Origin: Aphrophora alni
Taxonomy: Eukaryota; Arthropoda; Insecta; Hemiptera; Aphrophoridae
NCBI GenBank assembly: GCA_963513935.1
Contig: OY740768.1
Location: 46,161,142 to 46,225,141 of the forward strand
Direction of reading: 5' to 3'
DNA: 64,000 nt
This document shows positions 1-11,400 of the stretch, piece after piece. Below the pieces are notes generated by a model. The model did not search any database and had not been told where the DNA came from. It worked only from the letters and a program-made list of their open reading frames with translations. A program made the translations under genes and the position numbers. Numbering within the stretch: position 1 is the stretch's first letter; each line of letters opens with the position of its first letter.

Positions 1-28
1 AACAAGAAATATCTGCTATTACATTAAA
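1..28 (+). repeat. 3' tail of a dispersed PLE-like repeat
   Basis: The first 28 bases resemble the 3' tail of the short inserted hairpin element at 38755-38930 (shared core about ATATCTGYTRTTACATTAAA). This suggests that the end of another copy of that element lies at the window edge. The match is short, so the assignment is tentative. Confidence 0.35.
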
Positions 29-594
29 GTCCAGTTTCTGTTGTTGTCATAATATGTTTTAAGTGTGTTCTTGTTGACTTTACCTTTTTTACATTCTTTT
101 CCTTCCTATATCGATGACAGATTGTTATCTATGATATTTTAAGAAAAGCTAAGTTGACTAATAAATTTTTAAGCCTGTAGTTTAAATAAGTAGACAACAA
201 TGTATAGGCCTAATTCTAAATTAGCAGTCTAATTTAGAGTCTGTGGAGCAAAATTATGTACTATAATAAAAGGTTACACAAATTCATTTATTAATGTAAA
301 ACTCTTTATTAAGATTATATTTCATTAGAGTAATAACAAATCAACAAAACGTTTTCATAAAACTAAAACTAAAATGAAGTAGTTAGCATTATAAAGATAA
401 TAATAATTATTCTGCAGTGTAGAAGTAATATATTGTTTTATTCATAATAATTAACATCTCACGATGAAATAGAAAGTGATTTAAATGCCATAATTTCAGC
501 AATATATGTTATTACCCTCTGTGGTATATATTAGGAAATAAACATATTACAAAGAAACTCTAGAAATTAAGAACCAACAGAGAGCTAAGAAAAA
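29..594. other. AT-rich stretch, no gene seen
   Basis: Both strands were read for coding potential and repeats. Only AT-rich sequence with many stops was seen. Confidence 0.5.
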
Positions 595-890
595 TTATAC
601 AATGAGATGAGTTTAGTTGGAAGCATAAAGATTACAAGACTGAAGTGGCATGTAGATGTGTAGAGGATGAATGACAATAGAACACACAAAAGAATTTTTA
701 TGAAACAACCTAGAGGAGAGACTGAGAGGTAACCAAGTTTGAAGTCATTAGAAGTTGTGGAAAGTGACCTCATAGATAGGATAAGAAGATGGAGATAGAG
801 GCCTGTAGATAGGCACAAGTTGAATGGTGTAGAGGACGCCAGAGTTTTGCAGGGATCTTAGTGCCACGGAGTAAAGGTGAAATAGGTAAA
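595..890 (+). pseudogene. LINE reverse transcriptase C-terminal relic
   Basis: Conceptual translation of the plus strand gives the typical tail of arthropod LINE pol proteins: an 'IKITRLKW..' segment, then 'RM.(D/E)NR', a basic 'RGxxxR' stretch, and then an 'ESDL...W' segment. This matches the family pattern 'RLKWxGHVxRM...PRGRPRxRW...DL...W'. Several stop codons interrupt it, so it is a dead fragment. No other part of the element was recognised next to it. Confidence 0.5.
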
Positions 891-2233
891 TTTGTTTCAT
901 CAAATTTTATACTACAAATATCGTAGTCTATATCTTAATGTCGTTGTTTTTTATTCCTTTTTAGTGAGTTTATAAAAATTAATGATATACCGATCATGAA
1001 TTAAGAATTTCAATTTGTAAAAAGTCAGAAGCAATTAAAATAATATTTTGTATCATATAAAAGAAGAAGAAAAAAACTATAAACAACTACCAATGGAAAC
1101 AGTATAATACAAGTATCTGATTGTCATCCACATTCTCTCTTTTATTATATTTTATTAAGTTTTCTAGTTAAGGTAATTAATAATCATTCTAAAAAATCAT
1201 GAAGTTAATTAAAGTAAAAAAACCAAGAGGAAAATAAAGTCGAATATGGTCATAATATAAATATTAACAAAATATAGTGATAACCGAATTTCCATCTATA
1301 ACAGGGGGATAAAATGACATCTAATTCAACTCATCCCAAAGAAATTTAATGTAAATACATGAAAACTCAAGATTTGGTTTTAACTATAATAACAACTAAC
1401 AGAATAATTTGGAACCAATTTAAATTGGCAGTAATTATTTTTGTCTTCTTTTTTTTTCTGGCAATTTTCTTAAGCAGGTAAAGCAATCTATAATGTAGGG
1501 AATGTTGATTTATAAACATAATAAATTATAATTAAATGTATAGTCTAAAATTAAATTATTAATGAAACAATTCCTTAACTCCTAACTGATACTTTTAAAA
1601 GCTTATTTTAACATAATAAAAAGTAGTACTGGTAATTTTTATGAAATAGGTATCAGAGATTCTTATCAAGCTTATGTTAAATCCATTTTACCAAAATGGC
1701 CTACACTTAAAACGTATCAAAATAGGCAGAAACATTTTCCTGACCACTCTCCGATCAAGAAATTAAGTTTTTATGAAGAAAACTTTACTTTTACTATTTG
1801 AATGTTGGATTAGACTTGTTACTAATGATCACTAGTTTATAAGTGCTATCTATAAGAGAACAAGAAAAGCTTAAGATTCACAATGATTAACTGGGGGGGG
1901 GGGGGAACACCATCTACGAGTAATTATAAGAAACTTTATTTTTAATTTTAAAGTATCAACAGAAAACTTTATTATAATAGAATATTTCAAGGATTTATTA
2001 TTATAATACAAATATTTGTAGTCAAACATTCATAGCTAAAGTAGTGTATCAAGTAATGAGAAAAATTATATTCTTTCCTGTGGGAAAACTTTTAGATTGT
2101 AATGGGTTTATTATTTTTTTCTTTTAATGACGAAGAAATCTTTTATTCTTTATTTTACCTTTAGAAATTTCTATCTTCTGCAATTTTCTAAAATGTTAAT
2201 CAATCAAATTTAGCCAAGAATGAAAATGATTAC
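891..2233. other. AT-rich stretch with a poly-G run
   Basis: No coding exon was recognised, although the next (3') exon of the mpaB-like gene could be here or further left. A run of 13 G residues lies at 1893-1905. Confidence 0.4.
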
Positions 2234-2467
2234 TTGTCTTGGATTCCAAGTAAATATCCAATAACTCTCCAAAAGTGAACTAAGCCTTCCATGCCCTCTT
2301 CTGATCTTGCCAGGCCCAATAAATGTGGAGAAAGTAATGGGATACCAATAAAAGCAAATTGTGTGAGGACCATGTCTCTTTGTGTAATGTTACCAAAACC
2401 GATGCGGTTTGCTTCTTTACTAGCACTCGTATGGAATGATCTTACAGTCATGAGATTTCTAAACGAG
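2234..2467 (-). CDS. mpaB-like gene, catalytic-core exon
   Basis: The acceptor reads TATGTTGCAG| and the donor |GTAATC on the minus strand. It encodes MTVRSFHTSASKEA, then DMVLTQFAFIGIPLLSP and EGLVHFWRVIGYLLGIQD. These are the best-conserved blocks of the family, including the histidines before and within the LVHFWR motif. The next exon downstream (lower coordinates) was not identified. Confidence 0.75.
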
Positions 2468-5400
2468 CTGCAACATATAATTACAAAGGTAAACAAAAAT
2501 GTAATTTGTTGCAGCATTGTGTATACCTTTAGCATTATTTTAAGTTATGAGTTTAACCAGGAATAGTCTACTATTGTTTAGTTTTCATTGGATGGGAGAT
2601 GAACAGGTTATCTTGGAATTGATACCTTGTTATCTTGGAACCATACCTTCTGCTAGTAGTATACAAAGGTAAACACTTAAAATTAAAAAAAAAAAAACAA
2701 CTTGAAATATGTCTTAAGCATTAACACACTTCATCAGCCTGATTATGAGACTAATTTAAACCAGTTTAAATATACACGAGTTTAATTGAGTTCTTTAAAC
2801 AAGCTGATGAACTGAACAGATCTTATAAAGTATACTTTCAATGTTTTAAGTATTTCCTTTGTGTACTATTAGCAGAACCTATGAATATCAGTGATACCAT
2901 GGCAAGAAATACAATTTCAATTGGTTTAGTGGTCTTCGCATTCAGAAACTGAATTACAGATCTAATCTCACAAGCCGCGGGATTTTCAATCAACTTTGTC
3001 ATTCTTAAGTGGTTTCTGAACAAACCTCTTCTTTCTGGATGAGTGTATTTAAATCTTCTCTATAAGTTATATCAGATGTTCAACAAATGAGGTACATAAT
3101 TGGTTTTTAAAATAACTTGGAGAGGATAAATTGCAAAACTGGATTTTGTGTTTGTGGTCAACTTTTAGTCATAATCTACATTGACAGAGCTCAATATAGA
3201 CCAGTAACGGCCGATGGTTAAGGGCAATGGGAGGGCTCTGTTTTATTTTATACAAGTAAGGCTCTGTTTTATTTTATACATGTTATCATTCACTTAACAT
3301 TCACAATCACAAAGGGTTAAACTTAAAAAACATAAACAAACAACTCGTGTGAGTGGCGAGACACTATTTAGAACAGTTGCGCCAACTTATTTTGCCCATC
3401 GAAAACAAGGTTTTTAGTAATGCGGAACATCTAATTTATGGTGGCTGCACTGACTGATGTCTGCGCGCGCAGCTTTGGACTCTGCCCTAGAAGCCCATTA
3501 CACGCTGTGTAAATGACGTCACGGCACCCTCAGCTCTGTCTGGTGCTTGCCCCATATGACTAAATGCAATGAAACTGGGACGCTCTGGCCACCGTCCGAA
3601 TACCTCCAGAATACATTCGTCAAAAATTTTATATTGTAAAACTTCCGCTACAAATGATGGTGAAATCCATAGCGGCAATTCATAATTCATTTATGTCCAA
3701 AGAATTAAATACATATAGGTATTTACATTATTAAAATAATATTATCATTTGGAGAGTCCGTATGGGTAAGCCGCCACTGATATAGACCAAGCACTCAGTA
3801 TAATCAAAATACTGGTTGAAAAGTTATGACAGTTATTTAATTCTTCTCCATTTGAAAAAATGTGTGAAAATTGTACTTTCACACTGCTTTTATTTTTATA
3901 TCCTGCGGGCATATAAAAAGAATGTACAAAGGATAATGAGAATTGTGTCATCTATTTGATCCAATTAATTTTAAAATTGTAAGTTTATCAGGACAATTTT
4001 TATTACACTTTTGAGCTCACTGTGGCACACTTAAAACTTAGAATCAAACACCCAATACCACAATTCAATAAAACAAGATTTATTTACATTTCAGTAACAT
4101 AGTTACCATCTTCAGAGTATAAGTACTGAACAAACACTGGTACAAAATGTACATATGTAAATAAATCTTGTTTTATTGAATTGTGGTATTGGGTGTTTGA
4201 TTTTATGGACAATTTTTGTCCCTGTTGGTTATTTTGTCTATTTTCTTGTAATTTTGGAAATTATATATTATTTTCAGTATTAAGAACTTGTGAATAAATA
4301 TTATACTTAGTTGTGTAATTATTCTGTCTATTTTTAACCAAACTTGGTGGATATAACTGACTTGCCATAAGGTAGTCTTCTCTATGTATACCAACGCTTT
4401 CCATAATGTGATTTTGTCTAATAAATTCTGAACATAATTTTGAATTACCGTACTACTATGGTTTCCCAAACAATTGATGCATTGCTTTGCTTTATTACAC
4501 TCGCCTGTGTGTAGTTTAATTCAGCAATATCTGCATAATTTGTCTTTATTGCAGGGTGGACTGGTCACATGACCATAAGCAAAACATGAAAAACACCGTT
4601 TTACCGGAATAATGTATGGTTCAACAACCATATGAATATAATTTAAAGTAATAAATTCTGTAACAGGCGATTTGTCTGGTTCAAAGTAATTTTACCAAGT
4701 GAGTATTTACTAATTCTTTATTTATGCTTTTTTTTTATTCTTTGAATGTGTATAATAGGGTATGCGCTAACACATTCGTCCATTATTTCGTGTTCTGTCA
4801 CGTCCGGTTCAATATATACGACTCCTGTATTTACTAATATATTAGCAACAGTATAATTTTTGCATAGAACTGTCAAGTGTTTCCCTGATCGTTTGATGTA
4901 TTCAATATCATCAAAATTATTGCCTACGGTCAATGGATTGATTTTAATTTTGTTTTTATCTTGGATGATAACCTTAAAAGGGCCCTTATTGGTTTATTTA
5001 TGTAATCTATAATACTTTTAACTATATATAGAAAACTTTTACTAAATTGTATAAACTAATTGCTTCTCTATTAAGAAAATTCTACATTATAATATAAGTG
5101 TAATAATTAACAATAAGAAATCACAAGTTTAACTATAATAATAATTACAAACCAATTAGCTGAAATTGCATATGCTATCAACACACTCACTCTTCTTGGC
5201 CATTGAAAAATAAAATCTTATAATAAAAATAAAAATTTTCTATTGTATTGAATTGCATTTTTAGTTTTAGTTTGACTTACCTGGATTTTGGATTAGTAAT
5301 ATCACCTTCAGACCATTCAAGTATACATAACAAAGTAGAAAAATATCTCTTGTAAGCAGTGTAGGGTTTGGATGACCGTTTTGTATGAATGAGAACTTTA

Positions 5401-8400
5401 AGAATTGAAGGTACAGCCAAAACTAATATAAGACCACAGAGATTTGATAGGATTATACAATAATAATTGTCCCAGAGGTATTTTTGTCCTCTGAAACAAA
5501 TTATTCATCAATTAATCAGTAATCAACAATAATAATAATATACACTATTAAATTTTAAACAACTAAAAATAGTTTACTTACTTTAAAAAATCTTTGATGC
5601 AGGAACTGCAACAAAATTAAATTTCTTATACCAGTATTCATTTGTCTAAAAAAAGTTGGTTTTAGGTATTGCTGAGCTGAAACCATACTTTTTTTTTTAA
5701 ATTTAATTTTTTTATTATTATTATTTTTTTTTTTTGTAGTAAGAAACTAACATATTCTTCTAAAAAAAACATAAAATAAATTACTTTCTACAACTTTTTT
5801 GGATTGAACACAATGTACTTAAAAATTGGGAAAAAGTCAGCATAAATTTGGTCTTCCAATGCTACTAATTTGTCTAAATGATCTATTTTGCAAAGTCATT
5901 CAAGGATGAGGTAGATAGTCAGATTATATTATAAATATGAAGAAAATATAGCTAATTTATTGAGCACTATTGTACTAGTGCTCATTTAGAAATATGTATC
6001 TAATCTATCATTTTCTCTGTATAAGTCAAAGTGTGATAATTGGTGATTGTAGTTATTGGAATCTGTTTAGTTAAAACGACTATTTTGTTTTTGTAAACTA
6101 AAAGGAAACAGCTGGTTGACTATTGCAGTTGGCACAGATATTGTTCCACACTCTGTTTATCCCCCATCTTCTTATATAACCTTAAATATACAATTTTGTC
6201 AACATCTCCATTCATTTCTAAGAGTTTTTTTTTCAATCAAACATAAATTTTGTAAAACCTACTTTTTATGGTTAAAACTTATTCAGGGAACTCAAAAAAA
6301 TAAAATAATAATAAAGAGAACACAATATATTCTTTAAAATCTCAAAATCAACATTTATCACTGTTACAATATATATATATTTTTTTGTTATACTAAAATA
6401 AGAAAGTAAAAATAAAAGGGAGTTTTTTACCTTTTGAATTTGTCTGCATCAAACCAGACTGGAAGCTCAGTACTTTGTTCATTATCTAGAGGCACCTCAC
6501 CTCCTTCGTTAAGTATTGTATGAACCAACCTCTCACTTTCTGATCTATTATCATCTGTGAATTATTTTATTAATTATTTTTAAATCTCTTCTTTATTTTA
6601 ACAGGTACTTTCAATTTTGTTTATGCAAATCTAAATAAGATGATCATAATATTTATATTTTTATTATTGTTTGTTGCCATACCGACTACTGTTAATTATA
6701 ATTTATTAAATTACTCACCGTCCAGTAGTTTTTTCCGTTTTTTCTCAACGACGGCCGTTTCGGCTATTCAGCCATTTTCAAGTGTTCAGTTTCAGGACAT
6801 TTACTATTCCTCGTTATAACATAAAAGTTCACAACACACAGTTATACACGCAATACACATACACATAGAAGACACAATAAAACACATCTTGTAGGTACAC
6901 TATCTGTATCTGGACTAGTTCCTCAAGTGAATCTTGGAAGCTTATCAGTTGTGTCTTAACATTCTATTATTGTGTCAAATAATGAGTTTGCATCAAAGTT
7001 CAATTTCTCGTTAAGTAGTGTTCCAGGTTCTGTTTTGAATGCTTTGTATATTTCAAACTGTTCCAAAGCATTCATAAGTTTTCCTTTTTTGCATCTATGT
7101 AAAATGTCCATTGATTTATTTATATTACTGTACTTGTGATTCGTTTGAATTATATGTTCAGCAAATTTTGATTCTGTTTTTAGGGGGTGTGTATGACGTT
7201 TTTAGGGGTGTGTATTTAAAAATGGCTGAATAGCCGAAACGGCCGTCGTTGAGAAAAAACGGAAAAAACTACTGGACGGTGAGTAATTTAATAAATTAAA
7301 ATTTATATTTTTACTGTAGAACTTTTTATTATATTTTTAAAAGTTGAGCTGTTATTTTTTTGAAAAGATTTTAATAAATAGTTAAAACATCTAACAATAT
7401 ATATTTACATAAAAAAAACTGAAGAGCATAATGAGATACAGTAATTCTTAATATCATAGAGAATTTTATCAATAGAAGAATTTATATATATTTTTTATTA
7501 TTAAAAAAAATGTAGGCAAAATATAATTACTGATTTTGTTTATTTAATTTAAACTATTTTTAACACTTTGGAGGCTTGTAATTAAATTAAAAAATATGTT
7601 CAATTACTAGGGTTTTGACAACTTTTAATGTGTTCTCTTAGGCAACAAACATAACCTAGGTTGTTCTAGCTTTTTGCCATGTTGTTTACAATAGAGCAGA
7701 AGGTTTTGTACTGTGCTTGGTCTATTGGTTTTAATAATGATAAAAGAAGGACACTTAATATTTCAAGCTTCGTATCCTATGATTGAACCTCCCTCAGTAT
7801 GTCCGTCGCAAAGTAGAGGAAGCTATTACTTGAACCTGGTAGTGTACAGAAAAAAGTATCGCCAGCAGCCATCTGACTTAGAAGTGCATTCCAGTTTGTG
7901 CAGCACTGTCAGCTAATGGAGTTCTTTCCTACGACATATCTGAGAGGACAAATACTGGGCCTAGGTATCATGAAGTGTTGATAAAAATTTTATTATATGT
8001 TATGTTGTGGTAATTAAATTAAAAAAGTTATTAAAGTCTATAAAAGAATAAAAAGTTATTTTAATGCTTGCTATCGTTTAAACCATAAATCGCTGTCAAC
8101 AGCCGCCATTTTATTTCTATTGCAGATATCAGCGTAACAATTTGTTGGTACACTTTTGGATATGTTTCCAATATGTATGAAAAAAATCTTACAAGTTGGT
8201 TGATGCATATGTATTTGGTGATTGTTTAAAAATGTAAATACCTTCGTGGGACACACTGTATAATGAAGTTAATTGTCTGATTCTTTATGTCTTTAAAAAA
8301 GTTGGTTTCTCTAAAATACATCAAATTATTATGTTAATATCATTACATGTTTTTATAATAGGACAATTTATGAAGTACACTGTTTTACAGGCAGTAAATT

Positions 8401-11400
8401 AAGGCTTTAGTTGGTGTAACAAACTTGACAACGCAACCAGGTGTAATGTCAGATTTTCAGATACTTTTGTTAATCCTCAGGTGAGCTTGGCTTAAATGTG
8501 TACTTTGACGCCATTCACAGCTAACTGTATGATTTTTGTCTATGTCATTTTGTCATGGCAGTGTGTAGCTGTAAACTAAATTTTTCAGTAATTAAGAGTG
8601 ATTAAATATACTTATATTTAATATATACTATGTTTAACTTATTCAAATGATACCTAAATGTTAAAATGTGAATTATTTATTTGCATATTTACATCCATCC
8701 ACCATAAATAAATTGGTTTATATTTTGGAATATCAGAAGTCTTCTCCTTGTAGGAGATTTAGAGGAACTGAAGATGTACTAGGTTTAAACAAGCTAGATA
8801 AAAGAGAATACAGAATCTGAAGAGTAACCACTGGGTGTGCACTTAAAAATTATTACCCTATATTCTGAAAAATAAATGTGTTGTGCTGTGTTTTCATGTA
8901 ATTTATTTAAGTGTTTTGACAACCTTAAATTTATCTGAGATGGGATAGAAGTACTAAAATGTGTAATGTTTAAAAAAACAAAGGAGGTCATGTGACGGAT
9001 TTTAAAGTTAAGATACTTTATTCCATTCTATTTATTGGAAGGAAAACCAAAACAGAGATGAAGGTGGTTGAAAAACTTGGAACATGGTGATCAAAAGATG
9101 GAGCAGGTTTGTAATGCACAAGGGTTGCAGAACTAGAAAGACAGTCTTAGGCTTTACAGTCTATAGATGTGAAGATGGTTGAGGACCTAGGTTAGCAAAG
9201 AATAGGCATAATAGGGAATGATGTGGCACAAGGGTTGCAGAACTCAAAAGACAGTCTTAGGCTTTACAGTCTATAGATGTGAAGATGGTTGAGGACCTAG
9301 GTTAGCAAAGAATAGGCATTATAGGGAATGATGTGGCACAAGGGTTGCAGAACTAGAAAGACAGTCTTAGGCTTTACAGTCTATAGATGTGAAGATGGTT
9401 GAGGACCTAGGTTAGCAAAGAATAGGCATTATAGGGAATGATGTGGCACAAGGGTTGCAGAACTAGAAAGACAGTCTTAGGCTTTACAGTCTATAGATGT
9501 GAAGATGGTTGAGGACCTAGGTTTGCAAAGAATAGGCATTATAGGGAATGATGTGGCACAAGGGTTGCAGAACTAGAAAGGCAGTCTTAGGCTTTACAGT
9601 CTATAGATGTGAAGATGGTTGAGGACCTAGGTTTGCAAAGAATAGGCATTATAGGGAATGATGTGGCACAAGGGTTGCAGAACTAGAAAGACAGTCTTAG
9701 GCTTTACAGTCTATAGATGTGAAGATGGTTGAGGACCTAGGTTAGCAAAGAATAGGCATTATAGGGAATGATGTGGCACAAGGGTTGCAGAACTAGAAAG
9801 ACAGTCTTAGGCTTTACAGTCTATAGATGTGAAGATGGTTGAGGACCTAGGTTAGCAAAGAATAGGCATTATAGGGAATGATGTGGCACAAGGGTTGCAG
9901 AACTAGAAAGACAGTCTTAGGCTTTACAGTCTATAGATGTGAAGATGGTTGAGGACCTAGGTTTGCAAAGAATAGGCATTATAGGGAATGATGTGGCACA
10001 AGGGTTGCAGAACTAGAAAGGCAGTCTTAGGCTTTACAGTCTATAGATGTGAAGATGGTTGAGGACCTAGGTTAGCAAAGAATAGGCATTATAGGGAATG
10101 ATGTGGTGTTGGAGACCAGTGTCCTGCGAGAGTCGAAGTACTGAGATATTATTGAATCACTCAATTAAATGTAATTCACATTTGTAATAAATTCATTGAA
10201 CTTTACCTTCCATTTGCCTTTTTCTTGGCCTATTTGTTGACTTTGCTGATTGAAGCATCTCCTCACCTACAAGATAGATAAAATATTTTAAATTGAATTG
10301 ACACTAAATTATTTATTCAAGGGAAAAAACTCTGTGGCAAATGCACAATTGTCTAAACAAGAAGACTGATTTTTATCAAATTTGGTATTTGGACAAATTC
10401 TGGTCTTATTTCAATTTTTTCAATAACTTAAAAGTAATTGGAATTTTGTGATGTACCATATTACCAATTCAAAAAATTCCAATTTTTTCAAACTTTTGAA
10501 TAATATAAAAAATATATAGTTTCTAAAAACCCAAACAAAAGTTATTGGTCTTCATTTCTCCTAAAATACCCATATATGATTTATCAATAAAGAGCTAAAA
10601 CATCTTACATGGAGTTTTATAAAAAAAAAAACCATTTCTTTATAAAACACATACAGTCATAATTGGATCAACTGATGTCATTCAAATTTTGGTGAAATGT
10701 GAATATGAATTACACAAACCAGTGTGTTAGTCTTAAGAAAAAGAAAAATACAATCAGGAATCATTGGAAAAAAAACAACAAACAGCCTTGACAGTCATTA
10801 TGAAAATTTTGATTTCAACCCAATAAGATTTATGGTCCTGGTGAGTTTTTAACAAGTGAAGTAAGCTTAGTATCTATTTAAATATATAAATATCTTTCAA
10901 AATATATTTGTTTTTATTTTGCAAGAAGTTAATAAGGGTGTAACCCTTCATCTATACCAACTTATTTCCCATAAGAAATACATGGATAAAGATTTAGTAA
11001 TTAAGAAAATTACTTTGTTTAATTTCTCACATGTAAGAAATCAGGAGACATTTTTGGGGATATAGCAAAGCATAATATATTTGGTTTAGTTGATGGATGT
11101 GTGAGGAAGTTAATGCAATGTTTTTGGACTATTTAATACTAGCAGTGTTTGTGACTTTGACTCTATAGTTAACATTTTAATGTTCATGGTAGTTCGCGAA
11201 CTATGAAACTGTGCGCATGTAAAAAAATGTTAAAATCATCGTATACGTGTATTTATTTATTTGTGTGTATAGTGTTAATGTTTTTGTTGTGTTTAATGTT
11301 TTAACAACCTCTACGGGGTGAAATAACTGAAGATGGAACTACGACTCCGAAACGCGTCTTTGTAATTAAGACAAACGCAAAGTCACATGACGGAACTATA

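Noticed and set aside
9121..10107. CRISPR-like array of regular repeats
   Set aside because: Contiguous satellite units without unique spacers, in a eukaryotic intron.
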